From a virus, in IMG/VR virus record IMGVR_UViG_3300042907_000027, positions 1 to 29,406 of that record: a stretch of 29,406 nucleotides of DNA; one strand, given 5' to 3'. Of this stretch, positions 21,754 through 29,397 are shown one piece after another (the first letter of the stretch is position 1; every line of letters starts with the position of its first letter). Both the position numbers and the translations under genes were made by a program. The notes below the pieces were generated by a model, which was not told where the DNA came from, made no database searches, and saw only the letters and a list, made by a program, of their open reading frames with translations.

Positions 21754-22533
21754 TTAGTCCGCGTTCTTGATATAGATGCCCTCAAACTCAGCAGACACGT
21801 TTGACGGGGACGTCGAAGCAACAGCCCTGACTTCAATGTCTGTCTTTTCGGCAAAAGCAAGAGGTGTATGCAAGTCAAGCACAAAATCACCATTGCCTGG
21901 AACCCGAGACGAGCTTTGCTGTCTAAACACGCCACCCAATGGGCGTTGGATCAACTGGAAGTTCGTCCATGCGTTTGCATTTGTATTGCCAGACGTATAG
22001 AACAAGCCTGTCAAATACAGGGTATAGCCCGCTGGCACAGTCCAAAACGCCATCTGCGTTTGGTTTGCATTAAGAGCAATCATGCCGTACACGGTTGCAG
22101 GTACACCAGAAGTGACGCTGCCTGTACCTGCATAGATAGTGCCTGCAGCAGTTGCTCCAGAACCAGCGGTGGTCACGTACATTCTAGAAATGCGCAAGTA
22201 ACTGTTGCCAGTATTGACTGCTGTTTGCCCATCTAAAAGAACAGATTCGCTAATTTCGTTGTAATTTGCGTCAAGACCAAAAATAGCAATTGATCTGGCG
22301 CCAGTTCCAGCAGAAGCATCGTCTGCGCTTGAACTGGAGATTTTCATTACAGTGGCTGCGGCAGGATATACATACGTACCCCCTTGAGCCCAAACTGTTT
22401 CAACGGACGTGCCGACATCACCGTTAATGCCAAACTTAAATAACGCCTTGTGCGCGTCAATCTGGCCTCTAGCTACTTGTAGCTCAAACGGCTCAAAGGT
22501 ACCTTGCCTTGATACTGAGGAATAAACTCCCAT
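21754..22533 (-). CDS. Virion structural protein, beta-rich, unnamed family
   Basis: A 259-residue protein with AGGAG upstream of the ATG. It starts MGVYSSVSRQGTFEPFELQV, then RGQIDAHKALFKFGINGDVG. The rest is mainly beta, with IAIFGLDANYNEISESVLLD, NTGNSYLRISRMYVTTAGSG and NQTQMAFWTVPAGYTLYLTG. The last part (DFVLDLHTPLAFAEKTDIEV, then VSAEFEGIYIKN) resembles a jelly-roll end. I recall similar proteins encoded shortly after capsid genes in aquatic podoviruses, without functional names. It is preceded by a UUCG-loop hairpin, so it may be expressed at a different level from the capsid genes. Fibre, spike or decoration protein are all possible. Confidence 0.75.
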   Translation of the reverse strand: MGVYSSVSRQGTFEPFELQVARGQIDAHKALFKFGINGDVGTSVETVWAQGGTYVYPAAATVMKISSSSADDASAGTGARSIAIFGLDANYNEISESVLLDGQTAVNTGNSYLRISRMYVTTAGSGATAAGTIYAGTGSVTSGVPATVYGMIALNANQTQMAFWTVPAGYTLYLTGLFYTSGNTNANAWTNFQLIQRPLGGVFRQQSSSRVPGNGDFVLDLHTPLAFAEKTDIEVRAVASTSPSNVSAEFEGIYIKNAD

Positions 22534-22552
22534 GATTCAATCTCCTAAAGAC

Positions 22553-22568
22553 GGGGGCCGAAGCCCCC
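22553..22568 (-). terminator. UUCG-loop hairpin between two structural genes (weak T-tract)
   Basis: On the minus strand the RNA would read GGGGGC-UUCG-GCCCCC: a perfect six-base-pair G/C stem closed by the extra-stable C(UUCG)G tetraloop. It lies 7 bases after the TAA of the 245-aa gene. It is followed by only GTCTTTA before the next gene's Shine-Dalgarno, so termination would be partial at best; mRNA 3'-end protection or processing is an alternative. Confidence 0.6.
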
Positions 22569-22575
22569 TGGTTAA

Positions 22576-23313
22576 TTAGGCCTGAGTCACGCCAAGAGCG
22601 CCGACGCGAGTTGCGTTAGGACCGGCTGCCAATGCAGGCAACAGGACCGCTACGACCAAGCGTTTAGCACCGTCAGCTGCCGACGAAGGAGCCACTGTGC
22701 CGCGAACGTCACCAGTAGTTGTCGTTGCTGTGGTAGTCACGGCAACAGCCACTGTAGCAGCGTCTTCTGCCAACGTATTGTCCCAACCCACGCGAGCCAA
22801 GTAGCCGCGGTTAGTGAAACGAATTGGGGAACCAAACACGTCGCCAGTGCCAACAGACACAGTCACGACTGGAGAGCCGCTGATTGTCGCGCTGGAAATC
22901 TGGTGGAAGGCTTTCTTGCCAGCAGTTGTAGTTGAAGCAACGGTGCCTGTGGCAATCACTTCGCTCATGGCCTGGCCGTAGATGTCAAAGCCAGACACGG
23001 TCACGTTGCGAGTTGTTGGTGAACCTGCACCAGTTGTCACTGTCACTACGCGGGGCACGTCCAATTGAAGGACGGTGGTTCCTGCAGCAGTGGTAGTCGA
23101 TGTGACGCCGGTTCCTGCAGTAAGAGTCACTGCGCTAGTCCATACGGAAGCAGCAGCAATGTTGGCAGCACCTTTAGTGAGTGGCACGGAGTCCCACACG
23201 TAGATACGGCCAAGAGGTCCAACGCCTTCTGACATAGGTGAGGGATCACCTAAGTTCATACCCATGTACGTAACGGCGGAACCTAAAAAGAGGTCATCTG
23301 AAAATTGAGGCAT
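22576..23313 (-). CDS. Head-associated beta-rich protein following the capsid gene
   Basis: The start is placed at ATG 23311-23313, because AAGGAGA lies exactly seven bases upstream and the longer frame would run back through the terminator hairpin into the capsid gene. The product is 245 residues: MPQFSDDLFLGSAVTYMGMN, then GPLGRIYVWDSVPLTKGAAN, followed by Thr/Val/Ala-rich beta sequence (TLTAGTGVTSTTTAAGTTVL; VVTVTTGAGSPTTRNVTVSG). A central FDIYGQAMSEVIATGTVAS and the HQISSATISGSPVVTVSVG strand suggest Ig-like or jelly-roll folds. Flanking UUCG hairpins make it a separately delimited unit. A decoration or minor head protein is the best guess. Confidence 0.8.
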   Translation of the reverse strand: MPQFSDDLFLGSAVTYMGMNLGDPSPMSEGVGPLGRIYVWDSVPLTKGAANIAAASVWTSAVTLTAGTGVTSTTTAAGTTVLQLDVPRVVTVTTGAGSPTTRNVTVSGFDIYGQAMSEVIATGTVASTTTAGKKAFHQISSATISGSPVVTVSVGTGDVFGSPIRFTNRGYLARVGWDNTLAEDAATVAVAVTTTATTTTGDVRGTVAPSSAADGAKRLVVAVLLPALAAGPNATRVGALGVTQA

Positions 23314-23320
23314 GTTGTCT

Positions 23321-23327
23321 TCTCCTT
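23321..23327 (-). promoter_or_regulatory. Shine-Dalgarno deciding the start at 23313
   Basis: Minus-strand AAGGAGA is spaced seven bases from the ATG at 23311-23313. It favours this start over the upstream in-frame ATG at 23424, which lies inside the capsid gene. Confidence 0.85.
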
Positions 23328-23344
23328 GAAAAGCTTGACAAATT

Positions 23345-23376
23345 AAAAAATGAAGAAAGGGACCGAAGCCCCTTTC
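23345..23376 (-). terminator. Rho-independent terminator after the major capsid gene
   Basis: On the minus strand GAAAGGGGC-UUCG-GUCCCUUUC forms a nine-pair stem (one G-U) with a C(UUCG)G tetraloop, followed by TTCA and six T residues. It begins five bases after the TAA of the capsid gene. The T-tract makes this the best terminator in the window; some readthrough must occur unless a promoter lies downstream. Confidence 0.8.
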
Positions 23377-23381
23377 CTTGA

Positions 23382-24296
23382 TTACAGACCGGCAGTACCG
23401 TAGATAGTACGGGGATCTGTCCAACCTGGAATATAACGCTCGGTTGCTTTGTAGCGCATAGAGTCGGTTTCGAAATCACCTTCCATGCTCTTCTCAAGCT
23501 TACGACGCATCATCAATTGCAAGCCGACCTTAGCGTCTGTCTGCACCCACCAAGCGGTAGTTGAAGTCAAACGTGACAAGTTAGCTTGGCCACCGTCGAT
23601 CATGCCCATCGAGTTGATCGGGTTGATGTCGTTGTTGCCAGTACCTGCGCGCAGGACGGACTTCAACAGCACTTCACCTTGGAACACGTTGCTAGGGCTC
23701 AACACCAACTTGGTAGGTGTCAAACGGATACGCTTACCATTGTTGTCAATGGCGTTGCGGATCTGGATGAGCATCTGCTCAAGCGATGTCTGCGACAAGT
23801 TAGCTGCAGTGGTCAACACATTGCTGAATGTGCCTGAGGCGATAGGGTGTGCGGAGTTAACCAACGACACGCCGTCACCGCCTGTATACGAGCTATTGAA
23901 AGCACGATTCAGGATGTTGGCACACAAAGTTTCTTTAGTCTCAATCAGGGACTGTGCCAAGTGTTTGGCGTAAGTCTGACCGATAGAGATGTGGTCGCCG
24001 TCTTCCACGAGGACCTTAGTCAAGGCGAAAGCCAGACCGTAGACCTTGTAGACGTAACGAGCATTGAACAGCACACCACCAGATTGGTAAGTGACTGGCA
24101 TGCCGTCAGGCAACTCAGGAGCCGCTCCGAAACCGTACAGAACGGGCTCTTCGTGGTAGTTACGTGGAATACCTTGACGCTCAGAGAAGACTTGCTTCCA
24201 CTCATCAGCGCGTTGGTTATACAAGCCATCAAACTCTTCGTTTAAGATGGGCTCAACGATGGACCGAAAGTCCGTACTTCGCATTGGGACAGCCAT
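23382..24296 (-). CDS. Major capsid protein (Mu gpT-like, HK97-fold)
   Basis: A 304-residue protein with AAGGAG upstream of the ATG. It starts MAVPMRSTDFRSIVEPILNE, then FDGLYNQRADEWKQVFSERQ. The long central helix region (IGQTYAKHLAQSLIETKETL, ANILNRAF) and NSAHPIASGTFSN, with LVLSPSNVFQGEVLLKSVLR, match the gpT-type major head subunit family. The C-terminus (DFETDSMRYKATERYIPGW) has the usual aromatic beta end. Size, place after the scaffold candidate and a strong terminator at its 3' end agree with a highly expressed shell protein. No N-terminal cleavage region is apparent, so it probably relies on the separate scaffold and perhaps on the phage GroES. Confidence 0.88.
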   Translation of the reverse strand: MAVPMRSTDFRSIVEPILNEEFDGLYNQRADEWKQVFSERQGIPRNYHEEPVLYGFGAAPELPDGMPVTYQSGGVLFNARYVYKVYGLAFALTKVLVEDGDHISIGQTYAKHLAQSLIETKETLCANILNRAFNSSYTGGDGVSLVNSAHPIASGTFSNVLTTAANLSQTSLEQMLIQIRNAIDNNGKRIRLTPTKLVLSPSNVFQGEVLLKSVLRAGTGNNDINPINSMGMIDGGQANLSRLTSTTAWWVQTDAKVGLQLMMRRKLEKSMEGDFETDSMRYKATERYIPGWTDPRTIYGTAGL

Positions 24297-24307
24297 TTTT
24301 TAGCTCC

Positions 24308-24874
24308 TTAGTAAGCGTTGATGGTGGCAACGTCCTGATGCTCAGAGATCTGAACTTGGACAATCGTATAAGCATCACCCCATGCATTGTCGGGACCGGG
24401 GGTAATTCCGATCACGCGCATTTGGGCAGTGCCGCCTGAAGCTACAAGAGATGCAGTGTCCAACACAGCAGTGCTAAGACCCACGACGGTAGAACCGGCG
24501 GTGATCGAACCAAAGTCATATTGGTTACCGATATTGCTAATGTTCACAGCGCCATTGGCTTGGATCTGATAAACGATAGCAGGATCGCGCGTGATGTACG
24601 CGGTCACATCTGTTGCAGGGGTGTTCGCAATGAACTTGTTGGAAACACGACGGCGACCATCGCTATCAGTGAATTCAACACCCATGAAAGTGCCGACAAA
24701 TGCATCGCCAGCAGCAGCCGGAGTTACAACACCAGTGGAAGTATTGATCTTCACAGGTTGGTATTGCAACAAGGTCACTGCAGCGTTGTCTGCCAGCGTA
24801 AAGGCTGCCGGGCGCACAAAACCACTTGCGTGGTAAATGGGCTGGAAGCCAAACGGTGTGCTAGTAGTAGACAT
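24308..24874 (-). CDS. Head protein, possible decoration protein
   Basis: A 188-residue Thr/Ala/Val-rich protein with an AGGA element nine bases before its ATG. It begins MSTTSTPFGFQPIYHASGFV and has a repeated beta pattern: ALTLADNAAVTLLQYQPVKI-like strands, DAFVGTFMGVEFTDSDGRRR, and a C-terminal RVIGITPGPDNAWGDAYTIV. Starting with TPFGF-x-P followed by small beta domains is typical of structural proteins encoded directly before phage capsid genes. It lies only 11 bases from the capsid ATG, which suggests joint expression. Trimeric decoration protein is a reasonable guess; no protease motif supports a maturation role. Confidence 0.75.
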   Translation of the reverse strand: MSTTSTPFGFQPIYHASGFVRPAAFTLADNAAVTLLQYQPVKINTSTGVVTPAAAGDAFVGTFMGVEFTDSDGRRRVSNKFIANTPATDVTAYITRDPAIVYQIQANGAVNISNIGNQYDFGSITAGSTVVGLSTAVLDTASLVASGGTAQMRVIGITPGPDNAWGDAYTIVQVQISEHQDVATINAY

Positions 24875-24906
24875 GTTTGCTTTTCCTCATTAGAGAAATT
24901 GATGGA

Positions 24907-25443
24907 TTAGTCGATCTCTTCAAATTTAGATCGACCAGGATTTTCACGCAATGCCGCAATACCATCACCTTCAATCACACGCCCGCCTGCAGCTGCTGCA
25001 GCTTCCTTGATGCCGTCCAAAACTGCTGTCAGTTTCTCGTCTTCGCGGGCAGGAGCCTCATGGTGAGCCTCGTGCATGAATCGCTTGTAGAGAGACAACG
25101 GCAACTTGAATGCGAGCATCTCGTTGACACCAAAAAACCCTTGCCATTCGCCTGTCTTAATGGTTACATATTCCCAGCCAGGCACGTCTTCGGCTTTAAT
25201 CGGTTCATAACCCAGCCGAATCCGTTGTTGAATCGAATCGCGGGGGTTAGTGGTGGTCAACCAGCATGTGTGAAAGCCAGGGATCCTTGGTAGATCTGGC
25301 AATGCTTCATTAAAAAATTGAGATCTAAACATCTCAACACGATCATCGTCGCTAATGGCACGTTCTTCAGTCACCTTGCGTTCGGCGGCTCCACGTGATT
25401 GGCGGGTCAGGTCAGGGGATTTTTTCAATCGTTCGTCGTTCAT
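24907..25443 (-). CDS. Uncharacterised phage protein between scaffold and head genes
   Basis: A 178-residue protein starting MNDERLKKSPDLTRQSRGAA. This start is chosen because AAAGGAG lies eight bases upstream; an in-frame GTG at 25452 overlaps that ribosome site. The N-terminus is charged. The core has PDLPRIPGFHTCWLTTTNPR, DSIQQRIRLGYEPIKAEDVP, GWEYVTIKTGEWQGFFGVNE and LPLSLYKRFMHEAHHEAPAR, then an Ala-rich acidic helix to the end. I recall proteins with the GFxxCWLTTTNxxDSIxxRxxxGYxPV pattern next to scaffold genes in many phages, unnamed. An assembly role is likely from location; nothing catalytic is evident. Confidence 0.8.
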   Translation of the reverse strand: MNDERLKKSPDLTRQSRGAAERKVTEERAISDDDRVEMFRSQFFNEALPDLPRIPGFHTCWLTTTNPRDSIQQRIRLGYEPIKAEDVPGWEYVTIKTGEWQGFFGVNEMLAFKLPLSLYKRFMHEAHHEAPAREDEKLTAVLDGIKEAAAAAGGRVIEGDGIAALRENPGRSKFEEID

Positions 25444-25451
25444 TTTCCTCA

Positions 25452-25458
25452 CTCCTTT
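25452..25458 (-). promoter_or_regulatory. Shine-Dalgarno deciding the start at 25443
   Basis: Minus-strand AAAGGAG, eight bases before the ATG at 25441-25443. It also overlaps the end of the scaffold gene, whose TGA is at 25458-25460. Confidence 0.8.
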
Positions 25459-26450
25459 CAGCGAGTTGAATTGTTTTCACGGTCCCACTTCGCGTACTGT
25501 TTCAAGTAGCGTTGGCGTAGGACGGGGTCTTCCCAAACTCCAGCATCAGTCATAGCTTGCTTTCGTTCTGGGGAGATATATACTTCACGGCGGGAAGACT
25601 GCGGGGCCTGGTCCCTGCTGGAACCAACTGGCGGACCTCTACGCTGTCCGCGGCGATCTTCATCTTGACTGTCGTCATAGTTACCGCTTCCTTTGGCCTC
25701 TGGCAATCGCTTGGCCACTCGCTTATCCAGCTCGCGCCAATATGCCTCTGTTTTTGGATTATAGCCAGATTCTACGAGCGACTGATCAATCGCCAGCACA
25801 ATTTTTGAGGCCTCATCCTTGCCGTTGGGATCGTACCAGCTGTTCTTAGACACCCAGTCTTGGGCAAAGCCCGCGATGTCGGGGTCAGGACCAGGGGCCT
25901 GGTTTTGAACCTGTTGGGCTTGCTGCTGAATATTCTGGGCGGCCTCATTATGCTGGTGCTTATGAATCTGGAGCTGTTGCACCTTCTTCATGGCCTCATC
26001 ACGGATACGAAGAGCCTTAGCAGCATCCTCCCCGTTGCCCGCCTCGATGGCGTGAGCCATGATGCGTTCAGCTGCCCGGACTTCTGCCACGGTGTCTGCA
26101 ATCCTGGAGTCAAGGCCAGAGATTGTATTGGCCGCTGTTGTCTTCTCGACTTGGAACACGCGCTTTTCGAGCGCCTCGTTCCGCTGCCTCAGGAAGTTAA
26201 GCTCGGTCTTATCTCGCTCAATTGCCTGTTTTCTACGCGCTGCGCGATCTACTTTCTCCTCGCGGCGTTTGCGTCTTATGTCCTCACGTTCCTCGTTGTC
26301 GTCTGAGAGACGCGAGTCCTCTTGGCGGTCATCATCGTCGTCTTCCTGGTCATCACCTTGTTTGGTGGTTACAGGGACAAACTCGACTTCCTGAGGCTTA
26401 CCGCCTTTTTGATCTTCATCTTCTTCGATGAGTAGTGTTTCTCCGGCCAT
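25458..26450 (-). CDS. Scaffolding protein candidate
   Basis: A 330-residue, highly charged protein with AAGGAG before its ATG. The N-terminus is acidic (about 30-56, with runs of D and E). A basic K/R-rich helix follows (57-80), then predicted coiled coil (about 80-165: TELNFLRQRNEALEKRVFQV and later) and a Gln-rich stretch (about 166-186). The C-terminal part holds FAQDWVSKNSWYDPNGKDEA and LVESGYNPKTEAYWRELDKR, ending SPERKQAMTDAGVWEDPVLR and a basic tail. This layout of acidic start, long helices and basic C-terminus fits scaffolds, where the basic end binds the capsid shell. It sits between the GroES-like gene and the head genes. No protease domain is seen. Confidence 0.78.
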   Translation of the reverse strand: MAGETLLIEEDEDQKGGKPQEVEFVPVTTKQGDDQEDDDDDRQEDSRLSDDNEEREDIRRKRREEKVDRAARRKQAIERDKTELNFLRQRNEALEKRVFQVEKTTAANTISGLDSRIADTVAEVRAAERIMAHAIEAGNGEDAAKALRIRDEAMKKVQQLQIHKHQHNEAAQNIQQQAQQVQNQAPGPDPDIAGFAQDWVSKNSWYDPNGKDEASKIVLAIDQSLVESGYNPKTEAYWRELDKRVAKRLPEAKGSGNYDDSQDEDRRGQRRGPPVGSSRDQAPQSSRREVYISPERKQAMTDAGVWEDPVLRQRYLKQYAKWDRENNSTR

Positions 26451-26469
26451 GACCTGCTCCTTTCAGCAG

Positions 26470-26889
26470 TTAGATGAATGCTCTGATCGCAGTGGGATCT
26501 CCAGTAACCTTGGCAAGAATGTCTAGGTCATTGAACATCACAAATTCGATCTCCTCGTCATCGGACCTTACAGTCCAACGATCTCCTCCGTATTTAGGTG
26601 CACGGACGTAGGCACCAACTTCACACCACGAACCTTCGGGCCACGGTTCCATAGTGTTTCGATTCTTGTAAGCTAAGCAGCCGACTGCCACAACCTTGGC
26701 GATCTGTGTATTGCTGGCTTCTGTCTTTCTTGCTTCTTCCGGGATGTAGATGCCGCCAGCCGTCTGATTCTTGGCCTTGCGGACCTGGACGATCACACGT
26801 GAACCCAAGGGCTCGTGACAGCAATCGACTGCTGGGAAGGCCTCGTCCAATGAGGCGTAGTTGAAGGACATGGGGGTTTCAAGTAGCAT
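26470..26889 (-). CDS. GroES-like co-chaperonin (Cpn10 family)
   Basis: A 139-residue protein with GGAG six bases upstream of its ATG. The Cpn10 core begins at about residue 26: EPLGSRVIVQVRKAKNQTAG, then the mobile-loop GroEL-binding element GGIYIPEEA (about 45-53), which parallels GGIVL in bacterial GroES. Later elements are TQIAKVVAVG (61-70), WPEGSWCEVGAYVRAPKYGG (83-102) and FVMFNDLDILAKV (116-128), the usual closing strand. An extra N-terminal 25 residues (MSFNYASLDEAFPAVDCC) and a short C-terminal tail (DPTAIRAFI) are not in standard GroES (about 97). T4 gp31 is a known phage precedent, used with host GroEL to fold its capsid protein. The position just before scaffold and capsid genes suggests the same job. 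Confidence 0.87.
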   Translation of the reverse strand: MLLETPMSFNYASLDEAFPAVDCCHEPLGSRVIVQVRKAKNQTAGGIYIPEEARKTEASNTQIAKVVAVGCLAYKNRNTMEPWPEGSWCEVGAYVRAPKYGGDRWTVRSDDEEIEFVMFNDLDILAKVTGDPTAIRAFI

Positions 26890-26910
26890 TCGCTTCTCCG
26901 TATGCTGGGG

Positions 26911-27111
26911 TTAAAGATCTCGGGTTTTTATTTCGACATCGCGGACGACGCTGTTGATCAGCTGGATGGCTTTATCAAGGCCGGCGTAGACGCCTTGACG
27001 GTGACCATATTCGAAGCTGATGTCCTTGCCTTCGCCTGGACGGACTCTGATGGCCTCTTCTGCCACCTTGTCCTTCTCGGCCTTAATGGCCGCGATGAAT
27101 TCTGCTAGCAT
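26911..27111 (-). CDS. Small helical phage protein
   Basis: A 66-residue protein whose ATG directly follows the TAG of the preceding gene. It reads as two helices: LAEFIAAIKAEKDKVAEEAI, then GHRQGVYAGLDKAIQLINSV, joined by a short RPGEGKDISFEYG linker, with a basic end (VEIKTRDL). The second helix pattern (GxxxGxxxGLxxAxxLIxxV) is common in small phage proteins encoded near portals. The ribosome site is weak, so translation may be coupled to the preceding gene. The function is unknown. Confidence 0.75.
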   Translation of the reverse strand: MLAEFIAAIKAEKDKVAEEAIRVRPGEGKDISFEYGHRQGVYAGLDKAIQLINSVVRDVEIKTRDL

Positions 27112-27345
27112 CTATCGGCGACCACCCATGACGGTAGAGATCTGGTTAGGACCTTTTCCGCGCTGGCTGTTTGTGCCGCCGTTGCCGCCGCCTTCGCCTG
27201 TGACCTTCTCGGTCTTCATCTTGGCCATGGTCTTGTAGTTTGCATCTGGCATGCCAGGTGTTGGTGAAGGATCGCTAGCGATCTTCTTGGCTTTTGGGTA
27301 ACCTTTACCCATGGCCATCTGTTTGTGTAAGCTGATTGCTACCAT
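27112..27345 (-). CDS. Small basic Gly-rich phage protein
   Basis: A 77-residue protein with a strong AAGGAG upstream. It begins MVAISLHKQMAMGKGYPKAK and contains KKIASDPSPTPGMPDANYKT, a Lys/Met stretch, then a Gly/Asn-rich region (EGGGNGGTNSQRGKGPNQIS) and VMGGRR at the end. It looks largely disordered and basic. It lies nine bases after the portal gene. The function is unknown; the basic, flexible composition is similar in style to the AKGG proteins near 20-21 kb, but I see no clear shared motif. Confidence 0.75.
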   Translation of the reverse strand: MVAISLHKQMAMGKGYPKAKKIASDPSPTPGMPDANYKTMAKMKTEKVTGEGGGNGGTNSQRGKGPNQISTVMGGRR

Positions 27346-27354
27346 AAATACTCC

Positions 27355-29397
27355 TTATGAGCGTGGATTGGGGTTTATTCCTGTCCCGGTCGAGACAGAA
27401 AATCTTTCGCCTGTTGTCACCTCTAAGGCGGCAAGCTGCTTGGCTGTTTGGTTGTCGGACTCGTTCATCTCCAAGCGAGCCTGGATCTGGGCGCGAACAC
27501 GTTCGTCCTCGGCCTGTTGGCGAGTCTGCTCGATTTGGAGCTGGACCTGCAACTCTTGGATGCGAGCCTGAATGTCGGCCTGTTTGTCTGTACTGCGTTG
27601 CTGCATGTCGGCTTGCTTGAGCTGGGCGTCTTGCTGCAACTTGGCCTGAGCTGTTTGGGCAGCTGCCTGATCCTTGGCTTGCTGATTCTGCAATTGCTGC
27701 TGAGCAATCTGGATGCTCGGATCCTGTGGAGGAGGCGGTTGCATCTGTTGCAGCATCTGGATCGTCTGCTCGAGGATCTGCGGGATCTGACCAAACGTCT
27801 CTTGGCTCTGCTTGGTAACGATCTGGCTGGTTGTTGCCAGCAGCTTGTCCAATGATTGCTTCTCTTCGTCTGTTGCGTCCTTTTGAATCTCACCGATGTC
27901 GACTTCAGCAGCATCTGAGGCTTCATGAAAGATCTGCGAGCCGTACCAAAGGATCATGTGTTCCTTGATGTGGTCCAAGATCATGGGAATGCAAGCAGGT
28001 CCAATGACCTTGTTGCCGCCAAACATTGGGTTGGTGATGAAGTCAAGGTGCACCTGCAAGTGAGCTAGGTGATCTTGCTCTGGGAACGCCACGATTGGAC
28101 GGCGCATACAAGCTGCAATGTTCTCGTTGACCGCATTCAGCTCCAATGGCTTAGGAGCCGGCACCAACAGGTCCTTGCCTTGCGGTATCTTGAGCCGCTG
28201 CAAGAACATCTCCTCAACCTTGCGGAGATCGTACAGCTGAGGCATCTCCTTGGCCCGCTGCATGACGGCTTGTACTTGAGCAAACCGCTGGGTCTCACTG
28301 AAGATGTTGGGGTCACTGACTGGCACGACATTCATCGGGCCTTCAAAGTCCTTGCGCTTGACCATCAACTCGCCGGTCTCGTCAAACACTTCCTCTTCTT
28401 CGAGGTAAGTCTTATTCAGCCTGAACAGCACTTGCAGCACACGACCCATGGAGTCATGTAGACGTGCATGGATGGCTGAGAACACTGTCATGCCCTGCTC
28501 AAGGCGGGCCAAGGTCGTACCGACTGGGGTGTTGGCGTTGCTGTCAGCCAGGTCTTCAAATGTGGTACGAACTACGCCTTGACCAGCATCGACTAAGAAG
28601 CCAAGCAGCTGGAACAACACAGCACTTGGCGGGTTGTAAGGCATTGGCATCAGCATCTTGCGGATGTCGTCCTGGCCAAATGATCCTTCGATCTCCTTGA
28701 CCTCGGTTGGATCCACACGGTCCGTCTGACCGCCGGTTCCTGACTTGAGCTTCAATAGTCCGGGGAAGTTGTTGATGTGGGCTGAGTCAAGCAAGGCTCG
28801 CAATGCGCCTGTAGCACCAGCTGACAAGCCGCCAATCATGTGCGTCAGGCCAATTGGATAAGCACCACGCCATGGCACGAATGGGAACTCAACGATCCAA
28901 ACCATTTCCTGCTTGGTATCGTCGTCTTCTTCCCAGTTGCGATAGATGGACAGGATGTTCTGAGTGCCCTTGTCAATGCTGATGATGTATGGTGCCAGGC
29001 CGTATTCATCGCCTAGGTCATGGATGATGTAGCACTCGAACACGGTGCGCAGACCATCAATGTTGTAGCTATCGGCCTGACGGCCTTCGATCTTGTTGTT
29101 TGCCTTTTCAGACTTGGACTCGTCTGGCGTCTGTGGACTGACAATGATGTCAACGTCCATGTACATGCCAGATTGAATGCGCTTCTGATACTCAATGCGA
29201 GTGATGTACTGCACATGAGTCTTGCGTTCGGCTGAGTAGAAGTTAGTGGCTGCAAACGGCAAGTAGACGTCATCGATTGCAACGAACTGGGAGATGGGAC
29301 GCTTCTTGTTTGTGTCCCAGTTCAACTTCAGATACTGGCCGCCACCCAATGGAAGCTGCGTTGACAGTTGCTCAAGCTCAGACCGGAACTCGGACAT
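27355..29397 (-). CDS. Portal protein (start may lie beyond the window)
   Basis: The ATG at 29395-29397 gives 680 residues, but no Shine-Dalgarno is visible in the nine bases before it. The frame stays open to the window edge, so the true start may be outside. The portal assignment rests on the core: GLTHMIGGLSAGATGALRAL, DSAHINNFPGLLKLKSGTGG, DDIRKMLMPMPYNPPSAVLF and LLGFLVDAGQGVVRTTFEDL, followed by VGTTLARLEQGMTVFSAIHA. The portal ring is the DNA entry channel and head-tail joint. The C-terminal 130 residues are Gln-rich helix (QQQLQNQQAKDQAAAQTAQA; IQARIQELQVQLQIEQTRQQ), which may form a barrel like that of P22. It heads the head-assembly genes here; terminase is expected further upstream, outside. 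Confidence 0.87.
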   Translation of the reverse strand: MSEFRSELEQLSTQLPLGGGQYLKLNWDTNKKRPISQFVAIDDVYLPFAATNFYSAERKTHVQYITRIEYQKRIQSGMYMDVDIIVSPQTPDESKSEKANNKIEGRQADSYNIDGLRTVFECYIIHDLGDEYGLAPYIISIDKGTQNILSIYRNWEEDDDTKQEMVWIVEFPFVPWRGAYPIGLTHMIGGLSAGATGALRALLDSAHINNFPGLLKLKSGTGGQTDRVDPTEVKEIEGSFGQDDIRKMLMPMPYNPPSAVLFQLLGFLVDAGQGVVRTTFEDLADSNANTPVGTTLARLEQGMTVFSAIHARLHDSMGRVLQVLFRLNKTYLEEEEVFDETGELMVKRKDFEGPMNVVPVSDPNIFSETQRFAQVQAVMQRAKEMPQLYDLRKVEEMFLQRLKIPQGKDLLVPAPKPLELNAVNENIAACMRRPIVAFPEQDHLAHLQVHLDFITNPMFGGNKVIGPACIPMILDHIKEHMILWYGSQIFHEASDAAEVDIGEIQKDATDEEKQSLDKLLATTSQIVTKQSQETFGQIPQILEQTIQMLQQMQPPPPQDPSIQIAQQQLQNQQAKDQAAAQTAQAKLQQDAQLKQADMQQRSTDKQADIQARIQELQVQLQIEQTRQQAEDERVRAQIQARLEMNESDNQTAKQLAALEVTTGERFSVSTGTGINPNPRS

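Noticed and set aside
23314-23424. Upstream ATG at 23424 as the start of the 245-aa gene
   Set aside because: It would translate the terminator hairpin and the end of the capsid gene and has no ribosome site; ATG 23313 has an ideal AAGGAGA.
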